NCBI RefSeq assembly: GCF_016827595.1
Contig: NZ_JAECMS010000006.1
Span: 118,753 to 182,752 of the forward strand
Source of the DNA: Luteirhabdus pelagi
GTDB lineage: Bacteria > Bacteroidota > Bacteroidia > Flavobacteriales > Flavobacteriaceae
Direction of reading: 5' to 3'
DNA length: 64,000 nucleotides
In this document: one piece after another, positions 33,817 through 43,064 of the stretch
How positions within the stretch are numbered: the first letter of the stretch is position 1
Layout: each line of letters begins with the position of its first letter
Program-made: the position numbers and the translations under genes
Notes under the pieces: generated by a model
Database searches by the model: none
The model's input: only the letters and a program-made list of their open reading frames with translations
What the model was told of the DNA's origin: nothing

Positions 33817-34512
33817 TTAATTTCCACTAAAATCATCCTCTTGTGGTGGTGGGGGAACGATATGCGATTCATTCATAATCAAACTATTCATTCCAGAACC
33901 ACCATCGTCTTGAAACAGTGGGTTAATCAGTAACATTTTTGGCCCCATTCCTGAAGCACCGCCTACATATCGCATTCCTTGCTCCTCTCGTATACCAGCA
34001 GGATTCTCCGCAAAATAATCACGAATTGGTACGGCGGTTCTATCGCCGCTTTCGGAAATTTGAATATAGAAACCAAGCTCTTCCCCATTGAAATCTGTCG
34101 TAGGTAAGATCATTAATGTATTATGCTTGCTAAACGCACCGAAATCGCCATCGGCTGGATAATTGGCAAAATAAAACCGTAATCCCTTCACGGATACTTT
34201 CGCCATTTCCGCTTCGTTTTCCACATAACTGATATAATGCTTTATGGTTTCTAGGTCGTATTCGCCATAACGCGTCGGACTAAATTTCTGTGTGGAGTCT
34301 TGCATATCTTCATACTCCTTGATAATGGGCACACGACGTTCGGTATATGAATCATACTGTTTTTTCGAAGCATCTAAGGAAATTATTTTACTTGGCGGCC
34401 CATCGTATTCCGGACCATCATCAGCGGGTTGCTGATCTACACAACTACTGGTTACCACAGCAAATAGAATTCCCATGGCAATCATTGTTCGAATCGTAAA
34501 AAGATTTTTCAT
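33817..34512 (-). CDS. Lipoprotein of unknown function, first gene of a two-component operon
   Basis: 231 residues. The lipobox TSS-C gives acylated Cys24 after a long hydrophobic signal. The rest is a predicted globular mixed alpha/beta domain with KGLRFYFANYP and a Gly/Pro-rich end (VPPPPQEDDFSGN). No known domain recognised. It precedes the seven-helix protein (11-nt gap), kinase and regulator, so it may bind a periplasmic ligand and report to the membrane protein. A good promoter lies at 34538-34568. Confidence 0.82.
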   Translation of the reverse strand: MKNLFTIRTMIAMGILFAVVTSSCVDQQPADDGPEYDGPPSKIISLDASKKQYDSYTERRVPIIKEYEDMQDSTQKFSPTRYGEYDLETIKHYISYVENEAEMAKVSVKGLRFYFANYPADGDFGAFSKHNTLMILPTTDFNGEELGFYIQISESGDRTAVPIRDYFAENPAGIREEQGMRYVGGASGMGPKMLLINPLFQDDGGSGMNSLIMNESHIVPPPPQEDDFSGN

Positions 34513-34537
34513 AAGGTTGATTAGTTTAAGGTTTCCT

Positions 34538-34568
34538 TAAATGTAAGTTGAAATTTTTATAAAGTCAA
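34538..34568 (-). promoter_or_regulatory. Promoter of the lipoprotein/7TM/kinase/regulator operon
   Basis: On the minus strand TTG (34568-34566), a 20-nt spacer and TACATTTA (34545-34538, 7/8 to TAnnTTTG) precede the ATG at 34512 by 25 nt. Confidence 0.55.
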
Positions 34569-34587
34569 TTTTGCTAGCCGAAACTCT

Positions 34588-34604
34588 TCCTCCTAGCAGG
34601 AGGA
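34588..34604. repeat. Short perfect inverted repeat
   Basis: TCCTCCT-AGC-AGGAGGA forms a 7-bp stem with a 3-nt loop upstream of the operon promoter and downstream of the patatin gene. No T run follows on either strand, so it is not a typical terminator; a regulator site is possible. Confidence 0.55.
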
Positions 34605-34690
34605 TATGAAAGTAAATAATTTGCTAAAAAAATCACCCACGATTCATGAATTTGGGTTAAAAACAGGAGACCAATATGGGGTAAATACCC

Positions 34691-35602
34691 CTATTGCTCA
34701 TCCTTAATCTCATTGAGTTCGCTATTTTTCAACCGTGCATATTGAAAACCACTTTCCCACCATTTCGCCATTTTTCCCTTGTCGAAGATCAAGGAATTAG
34801 TTGTTAGTACTGTCGGTGTATAATAAAAATTGAGAATGGCATCCTTGTTACCCGCCACAAACTTACCGATACGAATATTTTGCTTCTCAACCCTATCCAA
34901 CATATAGCCATGCATATTCGTTAGTAATGAAAAAGGGTTCCGGGAAGGAAGTTTATTATAATAGGCCACCTCTGTTTCCAACACTATAACATCAACGGTC
35001 GTAGCACCTCGATTGATGGCCTCTTCAATAGGCACCATACTCCCAAATCCGCCATCGGCGTATTCGCAGCCATCTTTCACCACCAAACTCATAAAGGGAA
35101 TATAATTACAGGAAATCCAAATCCAATCGCAGAAATCCTCATAGCCGAAATCGTTGATACTTTTATATTCTACCTGATTCAAAGAAAGATTAGAAACGGT
35201 TACCACGATATCTTTTGGTCCTTCTTTCAGCGTGTTAAACTCCTCTTCGGTAACGGTGTTTCGAATCAATTTTCGCAGGTTTTGGCTTTCACCAAAAGTT
35301 TTGCTGCCACGAAAAAAATTTCGAAGAACACTAAAATGGTCAATGCTGATTTCCTTCTCTCCATACTTACCCTTCTTCACCCGAAACGGTCGAATACTGA
35401 AAATATCGCTTTGTTTCACCGAAGTATATACCTCCTTTATCTTTTCAATCTTACCTAGTCCGATATGCGAGATCAACAAGCTCCCTGTCGAAGTCCCTAC
35501 CAAAATGTCGTAATCGTGATGAAGTTCCTTCCGAAGAAATTGCGCCACGCCCCCAGCAAACGCGCCTTTACTGCCACCTCCAGAAATTACGAGTGCTCTC
35601 AT
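34691..35602 (-). CDS. Patatin-like phospholipase
   Basis: 303 residues, cytosolic by prediction. It opens directly with the oxyanion motif GGGSKGAFAGG (about residues 8-18), the nucleophile GTSTGS (about 38-43), and the catalytic Asp in YADGGFG. Patatins are Ser-Asp dyad acyl hydrolases acting on phospholipids or acyl-CoAs. The ATG overlaps the stop codon of the M1 aminopeptidase gene by 4 nt (ATGA), so the two are translationally coupled. Confidence 0.93.
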   Translation of the reverse strand: MRALVISGGGSKGAFAGGVAQFLRKELHHDYDILVGTSTGSLLISHIGLGKIEKIKEVYTSVKQSDIFSIRPFRVKKGKYGEKEISIDHFSVLRNFFRGSKTFGESQNLRKLIRNTVTEEEFNTLKEGPKDIVVTVSNLSLNQVEYKSINDFGYEDFCDWIWISCNYIPFMSLVVKDGCEYADGGFGSMVPIEEAINRGATTVDVIVLETEVAYYNKLPSRNPFSLLTNMHGYMLDRVEKQNIRIGKFVAGNKDAILNFYYTPTVLTTNSLIFDKGKMAKWWESGFQYARLKNSELNEIKDEQ

Positions 35603-37656
35603 CCCTTCACGTTTAATCTGTTAAGATACGCTTTCTCTTCTTCTGAAAAGGAATCGAAATTCTTATACACCGCGTTTTTGGTACCCGGGTTTTTAAGAAT
35701 TTCGGTTAACAGATCCCGAGCAAACGTTCGGAACCTCCAATTGTGATGTACAGCAGCATTTATCAAGTTACCAATAACCTCATCGTTATACAGTTGCAGC
35801 TGATTGATATATTCGAATGCTTTTTGTCGCACCTCGAAGCTGTAGACTGAGGACGTAAAGCCTTGAAGCCTATTTTTAAACGTAGCCTTTTGAAGTTTAG
35901 AATATCCATCCGTTAACAACGCCAATGCCAGCCACAATTGTTCTACATTTCGATCCTGAAATCCTATAATCCCATTTAAACGATCCAAATATTCCTTTCG
36001 CTTATCCGTAAAATTCATCCATAAGGTTTGAAGGGCAATTTCCTTTGTTAGATACGAATCGTCCTCCAGCAGTGTTTCATATTCTTGTAGAAAAGAAACT
36101 GGAATTTCTTCCATAATCATGGCTACGGTCTGACGCACATACAAATTGTTGCTTTCCATTGCCTGCTGTAACAGCGGTTCGGTTTCTGAAAACGGCTCAC
36201 CATATAATTGTTGTACGGCTTCTTGCCCAATGTAATCATTCGGCAAGGTCAATGCTTGCTGTATTTGTTCCTTCTTTTCGGCCAAGGGTGTTTCACGCAA
36301 AGCGGCTATTTCGAAATATCGATTCATAAAAGGTGACTTCAACAGCGATTGATAGGCTTGTTCCGATTGAAAGGCGCTTTGGAATAGCCAATCCTTTTCC
36401 CATTGTGAAATATCCTCTTGGGTAATCGAGCGAACTTCTTCTAAAAAATCCTCGGTGGTAACATTTTGAAAAGCGTATTTTTCCAAATATTGCTTCACCG
36501 ACTGACGAAACGCTTCAACCCCTATTTTCTCACGTAAGATGTGAAGTGCCCATGCTCCTTTTTGGTAAAACGTTAGGGAACTTGCATTTGGATTGACCAG
36601 TTTTTCACCTTTACCCTCATCGCTTAATGCCTTCAACTGCTCGGCGCTGTTATACAACTGCCAATAATAATAGTCTTCACCAAAAATCTCCTGCTCCGCC
36701 AGCAGCGCATAAAAAGTAGCAAACCCTTCCTGCAGCCAATGGTGGGTGCCCTCGGTTTCCGTCACCAAATTTCCAAACCATTGATGTGCTAGTTCATGGG
36801 CATTTACATTCACATAATTGCGATCGTTAAACCCGATAGAATCGACCAAAAAAGCTTCAGAAAATATCGTGGCTGTGGTGTTCTCCATTCCAGCATAGAG
36901 GAAATCGCGCACAGGAACTTGCTTGTAATTCTGCCAAGGGTAGTCGACGCCTATTTCTCTTTCCAAAAAATTAAAGATTTCAGCAGTATAGCGATAGGTA
37001 GGCTCAGCTTTTTGGTCTTCCCCGACAGGATAATATGTTTCGAGCAATATGTCACGCTTGGAATTTTGGACATTCTTTTCAAAATTTCCTATAGCCAACG
37101 CTACTAGATAGCTAGCCATTGGGTTTGGCATATCATACTTCCACACTCGTTTTCCGTCGAACTCGTTTTTCCCCATAAGATCCCCGTTGGAAATCACAGT
37201 TTTATCAATAGGAGCCTTAATACTAAGATCGAACTCAATTTTATCGTTCATATCGTCTAGGCTTGGAAGCCAATGAGACGTATATTTCCCCTGTCCCTGT
37301 GTCCAAATTTGATCTCTAGTGAAGTACAGGGTCTGTTTTGGAGTTGCCATAAAATTGAAAGAAGCGGTATAGGTGTTATCTTTCTGAAAATCGCCCACCA
37401 TCCAAATTTTGTCTTCTGTGGTTGAAAGAGAAGTGTTTTCTGCTTTTACATTCCTTACTTGCATCTTATGGGCGTCTAGATAAATACTATCCGTTTCCGT
37501 AAGCATTTTGAAGGTTATCTCAAGAATGCCTGAAACCGACTCTGTAGCAGGTTCAGGTTCGACCACGGCATGAATCCGAAGAAAATCGACCGTCTCGGTT
37601 TGCTGCGCAAAAAGGGAAGTAACGGTTAGAAAAAGAAGGGGATAAATACATTTCAT
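35599..37656 (-). CDS. Secreted M1-family zinc aminopeptidase
   Basis: 685 residues from ATG 37656, chosen because it opens with a good signal peptide (MKCIYPLLFLTVTSLFAQ); the frame runs open further upstream across the recG start region. Peptidase M1 motifs: substrate-binding GMEN (about 256-259) and zinc motif HELAH (287-291) with downstream NE. The C-terminal half (about 450-685) is a helical HEAT-like repeat as in other M1 enzymes. It would trim N-terminal residues of peptides in the periplasm. Its stop overlaps the patatin start by 4 nt. Confidence 0.92.
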   Translation of the reverse strand: MKCIYPLLFLTVTSLFAQQTETVDFLRIHAVVEPEPATESVSGILEITFKMLTETDSIYLDAHKMQVRNVKAENTSLSTTEDKIWMVGDFQKDNTYTASFNFMATPKQTLYFTRDQIWTQGQGKYTSHWLPSLDDMNDKIEFDLSIKAPIDKTVISNGDLMGKNEFDGKRVWKYDMPNPMASYLVALAIGNFEKNVQNSKRDILLETYYPVGEDQKAEPTYRYTAEIFNFLEREIGVDYPWQNYKQVPVRDFLYAGMENTTATIFSEAFLVDSIGFNDRNYVNVNAHELAHQWFGNLVTETEGTHHWLQEGFATFYALLAEQEIFGEDYYYWQLYNSAEQLKALSDEGKGEKLVNPNASSLTFYQKGAWALHILREKIGVEAFRQSVKQYLEKYAFQNVTTEDFLEEVRSITQEDISQWEKDWLFQSAFQSEQAYQSLLKSPFMNRYFEIAALRETPLAEKKEQIQQALTLPNDYIGQEAVQQLYGEPFSETEPLLQQAMESNNLYVRQTVAMIMEEIPVSFLQEYETLLEDDSYLTKEIALQTLWMNFTDKRKEYLDRLNGIIGFQDRNVEQLWLALALLTDGYSKLQKATFKNRLQGFTSSVYSFEVRQKAFEYINQLQLYNDEVIGNLINAAVHHNWRFRTFARDLLTEILKNPGTKNAVYKNFDSFSEEEKAYLNRLNVKG

Positions 37657-37740
37657 ATAAAAAAGAATCGCAAGTGATATACCAGAAAGCAAATTACAAA
37701 TTTTCGAGAAGGGCAAAACAGGAATTTGTACCTTCGTGAT

Positions 37741-39846
37741 ATGGATCCTGGGTATCTGCAAACTCCTATAGCGTATTTAAAAGGTGTTGGGCCAAATCGT
37801 GCCGAGGTTCTTCGCAGCGAATTGGGCATCGAGACCTTTCAGGATTTGTTGAACCTGTTTCCCAATCGCTACTTAGATCGCACACGCTACCATAAAATCA
37901 CCGAACTTCAACAAAGCAGTGCCGAGGTGCAATTGGTCGTAAAGATTATTCACCTTAAAACCGTAGAACAAAAACGCGGCAAACGATTGGTCGCTACTGC
38001 AACCGACGGACAATCGAAAATGGAATTGGTTTGGTTTCGGGGCCATAGATGGATTAGGGAAAGCATCACCTTTAATGAACCCTACGTGGTTTTTGGAAAG
38101 GTGAATTTTTTCAATGGAATGTTTTCGATGCCACATCCCGAAATGGAACCGCTTAAAAAACACGAAAAGGGCGTCAGATTACGCATGCAACCCCTCTACC
38201 CTTCCACCGAAAAATTGAGCAACAAAGGGATTAGTAATAAAGTGCTGATCGGATTGGTACAGCAACTTTTCAATCAAACCAAGGGCCGTTTCGAAGAGAC
38301 CTTGTCGCAGCCCGTACTTCAATCCCTAAAGTTGATTTCAAAAAGTGAAGCCTTGTTTCATATTCATTTTCCACAAAGCTCGGAATGGTTGGCAAAGGCA
38401 CAGTATCGACTAAAGTTTGAGGAATTGTTCTTTATTCAGCTGCAACTTATTCAGAAAAACCAAGAACATAAAACGAAGATTAAAGGATATCCATTTCCAG
38501 AAATCGGTGACTATTTCAACACCTTTTATAAAGAACACCTCCCTTTCGAACTAACTAACGCCCAGCAACGCGTTATCAAGGAAATCCGCAACGACATGGG
38601 GCAAACCGCCCAAATGAACCGCTTGCTACAAGGCGATGTTGGTTCGGGAAAAACTATCGTAGCGTTTATGTGCATGCTCATTGCGCTCGATAATGGTTTT
38701 CAAGCGTGTATGATGGCGCCTACCGAAATTTTAGCGACCCAGCATTATCACGGACTAAAAGAACTGTGCGATAAAATTGGGATTACGATTTCTCTCTTAA
38801 CTGGTTCTACCAAAAAAAGTGAACGTACCGAGATTCATCAAGGATTGCGCGACGGGTCGCTGCATCTGCTTGTTGGCACCCATGCATTATTAGAGGACGT
38901 GGTACAATTTAAGAATTTGGGGTTGGCCGTTATCGATGAACAACATCGCTTTGGAGTAGCACAGCGAAGCAAGCTTTGGCATAAAAATGAACTCCCACCC
39001 CATATTTTGGTCATGACTGCTACGCCCATCCCTAGAACCTTGGCGATGAGTGTGTATGGTGACTTAGATGTAAGCGTTATCGATGAGTTGCCGCCTGGGC
39101 GAAAGGAAATCAAAACGGTCCATCGCTTTGATGCGAACAGATTGAAAGTGTTTCGTTTTCTAAAGGAAGAAATAGCGAAGGGCCGTCAAGTGTATATTGT
39201 ATATCCACTCATTCAAGAAAGTGAAGCGTTCGATTATAAGGATTTGATGGACGGGTATGAAAGCATTGTGCGTGAATTCCCGATGCCGAACTATCAAACT
39301 TCTATCGTACACGGACAGATGAAACCGGCCGATAAGGATTATGAAATGGATCGCTTCGTTAGAGGTGAAACCCAAATTATGGTCGCTACTACCGTAATTG
39401 AAGTCGGCGTAAATGTACCCAATGCCTCGGTGATGGTGATTGAGAGCGCCGAACGCTTTGGCTTGTCGCAATTGCACCAGCTTCGCGGAAGGGTGGGCAG
39501 GGGTGCCGAACAAAGTTATTGTATCCTAATGACGGGCCATAAATTAAGCGACGATGCCAGAACCCGATTGGAAACCATGGTGAAGACAAACGATGGCTTT
39601 GAGATTGCGGAAGTTGATCTAAAACTAAGGGGGCCCGGCGATATCATGGGAACCCAACAAAGCGGTGTGTTACAAATGAGAATTGCCGACCTTGTGAAGG
39701 ATTCAGCTATCTTGAAAATCGCTCGTGGTGCTGCGCAGCAAGTACTACGGCAAGACCCACAACTTTCCAAGCCCGAAAATACAGCAATAAAAAACACCCT
39801 CTCCCAGATGATGCGTTATAAGAATATCTGGAATTACATTTCATAG
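37741..39846 (+). CDS. recG: ATP-dependent DNA helicase RecG
   Basis: 701 residues from ATG 37741; an in-frame TTG 15 nt earlier is ignored. An N-terminal wedge/OB domain (about 1-240, RYLDRTRYHKI) precedes helicase domains with GDVGSGKTIVA (Walker A), VIDEQHRFG (DEAH-like box), TATPIPRTLAM and LRGRVGRG. RecG rescues stalled forks and branch-migrates Holliday junctions. The -7-like TACCTTCG (37729-37736) ends only 4 nt before the ATG, so the mRNA may have almost no leader. Confidence 0.96.
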   Translation: MDPGYLQTPIAYLKGVGPNRAEVLRSELGIETFQDLLNLFPNRYLDRTRYHKITELQQSSAEVQLVVKIIHLKTVEQKRGKRLVATATDGQSKMELVWFRGHRWIRESITFNEPYVVFGKVNFFNGMFSMPHPEMEPLKKHEKGVRLRMQPLYPSTEKLSNKGISNKVLIGLVQQLFNQTKGRFEETLSQPVLQSLKLISKSEALFHIHFPQSSEWLAKAQYRLKFEELFFIQLQLIQKNQEHKTKIKGYPFPEIGDYFNTFYKEHLPFELTNAQQRVIKEIRNDMGQTAQMNRLLQGDVGSGKTIVAFMCMLIALDNGFQACMMAPTEILATQHYHGLKELCDKIGITISLLTGSTKKSERTEIHQGLRDGSLHLLVGTHALLEDVVQFKNLGLAVIDEQHRFGVAQRSKLWHKNELPPHILVMTATPIPRTLAMSVYGDLDVSVIDELPPGRKEIKTVHRFDANRLKVFRFLKEEIAKGRQVYIVYPLIQESEAFDYKDLMDGYESIVREFPMPNYQTSIVHGQMKPADKDYEMDRFVRGETQIMVATTVIEVGVNVPNASVMVIESAERFGLSQLHQLRGRVGRGAEQSYCILMTGHKLSDDARTRLETMVKTNDGFEIAEVDLKLRGPGDIMGTQQSGVLQMRIADLVKDSAILKIARGAAQQVLRQDPQLSKPENTAIKNTLSQMMRYKNIWNYIS

Positions 39847-39928
39847 CATGCTACCAAACATGACATTTCGCATTTTTTAAACCTCCCTTGCGTGCTACCT
39901 TGCAAATTGAGCATAGAATTTAAAAGGT

Positions 39929-41797
39929 ATGGGCGATCATCGGGTTACACAACAGCTGAGCAAAAAGGAACGCGCACAATTTGTGGGTCATTTGCTTACT
40001 GACCTTGAAGCACTGGAAAAAATGCTTCAGGAAGGAATGATTGAAGATGACAAAATTCGAATTGGTGCCGAACAGGAGTCTTGCTTGGTTACCGATCATT
40101 GGCGGCCCGCCACCAATGCCGAAGCGCTCTTAAAAGCTATCGACGATCCGCATTTCACTACCGAGCTTGCCACCTTCAACCTAGAAATCAATCTCGATCC
40201 GGTAGAAGTCTCCAGCGACTGCTTTTCAACCGTGAGTTCACAACTCAAAACCTTATTGAAGAAAGCTTCAGCAGTAGCCGAAAAGCACAATACCAAGCTT
40301 TTATTGACCGGTATTCTCCCCACCATAAGCAAAAACGAATTGGAGTTCAAGTACATGACGCCCCAACCGCGCTATTGGGCGTTGAATGAACGGTTAAAAA
40401 CACTAAGAGGAAGCGATTTTCAATTGCATATCAAAGGGGTCGACGATTTAGACATCAATCATAATTCAGTATTATTTGAAGCTTGCAATACCAGCTTTCA
40501 GATGCACCTACAGATTCGTCCAGACGATTTCATCTCAAGCTACAATTGGGCGCAAACCATCTCTGGCCCTGTCTTGGGTATTAGTACCAATTCACCATTA
40601 CTGCTTGGAAGAGAACTTTGGGCCGAAACACGCATTGCCTTGTTTCAACAGAGTATAGACACCCGCTATTCTTCCTATGCGCTAAAAGACCAACAGCCGA
40701 GGGTTTCCTTCGGGAGTAGGTGGGAAACAGAATCCATAGCCGAAATTTTCAAAAACGACATTGCAGAACACAAGATTGTACTATCGAAGGAGATTGAGAA
40801 GAATTCACTGGAAGAGCTGAAAAAAGGCAATTTTCCCAAACTTGCAGCACTTAATCTGCACAATGGAACCATTTACAAATGGAACCGTCCGTGCTATGGC
40901 GTTGGTAATGGTGTCCCGCATGTCCGTATCGAAAATCGTTATATCGCTGCAGGTCCAACCACTATCGACGAGATGGCCACCTTCGCATTTTGGGTTGGAT
41001 TGATGCTAGGCCGACCGAAGGAGTGCGACAATATGCCTTCCCAAATGGACTTTAAGGATGTAAAGGCGAACTTCATTCGCGCTGCGCGTACGGGTCGTTA
41101 TGCAGTGATGGAATGGATGGGCGAGCAATATTCGGTAAAGCGATTGATTTTGGAGAAACTGCTTCCTATTGCTAAACAAGGCCTGAAAACTGCTGGGCTT
41201 TCAGCCACTGAAATAGATTCCTATTTGGATATCATTGAGCGACGAGCGTTACATACCACTCCTTCGCAATGGATGGTGAAAAATTTCAGAACGCTTCGTA
41301 AACATATGAAGAAAGACGATGCGCTTCGGGTGTTGACAAAAACCATTCACGAAAACCAAACAACGGAATTACCTTGCCATGAATGGGAATCCCTTTCCGA
41401 AGAAACGCCTATCCTAAAAACGGCAAACCTTGTTGGTCATATCATGAATACCCAACTCTTTACGGTAACCGCCCACGATTTAGCAAGTTTGGCCACCAAA
41501 GTAATGCAATGGAAAGCTATTCACCATGTTCCAGTGGTCGACGAACGAGGGTATTTGGAAGGCTTACTTACATGGACACATATGCAACGGTACCAAAAAG
41601 GAGCCTCTCCCGAAAGTGAAAGTACCGTAGCCGATATTATGACTTCCGATGTATTAGCTGTAACCCCAAATACTTCGATAGAAGAAGCTATTTCACTTAT
41701 GAAAACAAATGAATATGGCTGTTTGCCCGTGGTTCAGGATGCTGAACTCATAGGCATAATAACCATCAAGGATGTATTAGAATTTGATAACCAATGA
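39929..41797 (+). CDS. GCS2-type glutamate-cysteine-ligase-like enzyme fused to two CBS domains
   Basis: 622 residues. Residues about 30-470 resemble the carboxylate-amine/glutamate-cysteine ligase superfamily (GCS2, YbdK-like): RIGAEQES (Glu metal site), LATFNLEINLDP, HLQIRPDD and GLMLGRP. Residues about 498-555 and 565-622 are two CBS motifs (VTAHDLASLATKVM..., MTSDVLAVTPNTSIEEAI). Such ligases form a gamma-glutamyl or related amide bond using ATP; CBS pairs usually bind adenosine nucleotides and could sense ATP/AMP. The substrate is unknown. The ATGA overlap with the next gene (4 nt) ties it to an AspA/AstE-like hydrolase, suggesting synthesis and cleavage of the same bond. Confidence 0.82.
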   Translation: MGDHRVTQQLSKKERAQFVGHLLTDLEALEKMLQEGMIEDDKIRIGAEQESCLVTDHWRPATNAEALLKAIDDPHFTTELATFNLEINLDPVEVSSDCFSTVSSQLKTLLKKASAVAEKHNTKLLLTGILPTISKNELEFKYMTPQPRYWALNERLKTLRGSDFQLHIKGVDDLDINHNSVLFEACNTSFQMHLQIRPDDFISSYNWAQTISGPVLGISTNSPLLLGRELWAETRIALFQQSIDTRYSSYALKDQQPRVSFGSRWETESIAEIFKNDIAEHKIVLSKEIEKNSLEELKKGNFPKLAALNLHNGTIYKWNRPCYGVGNGVPHVRIENRYIAAGPTTIDEMATFAFWVGLMLGRPKECDNMPSQMDFKDVKANFIRAARTGRYAVMEWMGEQYSVKRLILEKLLPIAKQGLKTAGLSATEIDSYLDIIERRALHTTPSQWMVKNFRTLRKHMKKDDALRVLTKTIHENQTTELPCHEWESLSEETPILKTANLVGHIMNTQLFTVTAHDLASLATKVMQWKAIHHVPVVDERGYLEGLLTWTHMQRYQKGASPESESTVADIMTSDVLAVTPNTSIEEAISLMKTNEYGCLPVVQDAELIGIITIKDVLEFDNQ

Positions 41798-42996
41798 AGT
41801 CAGTAAGCCCCAAATCGAAACTGTTAAAACAGCCACGGATCATCGATGTTCTGGAAGGTTCCGAGACCGGTCCCACCCTAATTTTTGTGGGAGGTATCCA
41901 TGGAAACGAACCAGCTGGAGTGCAAGCGTTACGCGAAGTTTTTAAGGAAGTCCATTACGTAAACGGACTGCTAAAAGGGAAAGCCTTTGCCATCGCAGGG
42001 AATATTTCTGCCCTACAAAAGGGTTTGCGTTATATTGACCAAGACCTTAATAGAATGTGGACAAAAGAATCGGTCGAGCAGCATTTGGAAAATAACTCTG
42101 AGCTCCCCCCTACCCAAGAAGCCATCGAGATGAGGGAGCTATATGACACCCTTCAACATATTTTGAAAACCGAGGTCGGACCGTTTTATTTTTTCGATCT
42201 GCATACTACTTCTTCCAAAACAATCCCCTTCTTAACGGTAAACGATAATTTATTGAACCGAAGGTTTGCAAAGCAATATCCCGCTCCGATTATTTTGGGT
42301 ATTGAAGAATATTTAGAGGGACCGCTTCTTAGCTATATCAATGAATTGGGATATGTGGCGTTCGGTTTTGAAGGTGGGCAGCATGACGACTCAAAGGCTA
42401 TTGAAAACCATAAAGCGTTTATCTATTGTAGCTTGGAATTCTGTGGTATGCTACATCATCAACATTCGTTAGTAGAAACGAATTGCCAAATCCTCGACAA
42501 TTGCTGTGAAGGTATTTCAGGAATGTTTGAAATCTTTCAACACTATAAATTACGCGAGTCCGATCAATTTATCATGCAGCCCGGTTACCAAAACTTTTCT
42601 TCAGTTACCAAACATGAGGTATTGGCTTCCCATAACGGAAAACCGGTAACTATTGCTTCAAATGCAAAGATTTTTATGCCGTTATACCAACATCAGGGTA
42701 CCGACGGTTTTTTCCTTATCAAACCGATTCCGAATTTCTTCTTGAAGCTTTCGGCCATACTTCGAAGATGGAAAATCCATCATCTTTTACCTATTTTGCC
42801 GGGTGTTCGGTGGGCTTCAGCCAAAAAAGACGCCTTACTCGTCAATAGAAAACTAGCCCGTTTTTTTGCGCGCGATTTCTTTCACCTCTTGGGCTATCGC
42901 AGCAAAACAATGAAGAACAACCATCTTGTTGTCCGGAACAGGGAATCGGTTGCCAAAACGAAGCTATATAAAAAAGAAGCCTGGTTTCACGCCTAA
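41794..42996 (+). CDS. AspA/AstE-like zinc hydrolase (succinylglutamate desuccinylase/aspartoacylase family)
   Basis: 400 residues. Zinc ligands are visible as GGIHGNEP (His36 and Glu39) and FDLHTTSS (His137), with the family DLNR at about residues 84-87. The C-terminal part adds about 100 residues beyond the usual enzyme. These enzymes hydrolyse an N-acyl-amino-acid or peptide-like amide bond. It is translated with the GCS2-CBS gene (overlap ATGA), so substrate and product are probably related. No neighbouring RimK-type ligase is present here. Confidence 0.83.
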   Translation: MKSVSPKSKLLKQPRIIDVLEGSETGPTLIFVGGIHGNEPAGVQALREVFKEVHYVNGLLKGKAFAIAGNISALQKGLRYIDQDLNRMWTKESVEQHLENNSELPPTQEAIEMRELYDTLQHILKTEVGPFYFFDLHTTSSKTIPFLTVNDNLLNRRFAKQYPAPIILGIEEYLEGPLLSYINELGYVAFGFEGGQHDDSKAIENHKAFIYCSLEFCGMLHHQHSLVETNCQILDNCCEGISGMFEIFQHYKLRESDQFIMQPGYQNFSSVTKHEVLASHNGKPVTIASNAKIFMPLYQHQGTDGFFLIKPIPNFFLKLSAILRRWKIHHLLPILPGVRWASAKKDALLVNRKLARFFARDFFHLLGYRSKTMKNNHLVVRNRESVAKTKLYKKEAWFHA

Positions 42997-43035
42997 ACAA
43001 TAGCTACTTTCCCTTTTCTAACAGTGAAAAACCTG

Positions 43036-43043
43036 TATCTTTG
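43036..43043 (+). promoter_or_regulatory. Candidate -7 element for the sulP gene
   Basis: TATCTTTG fits TAnnTTTG exactly and ends 21 nt before the ATG at 43065. The -33 element is not distinct. Confidence 0.45.
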
Positions 43044-43064
43044 CGCCCTTTTTAAGCGGAAAAA

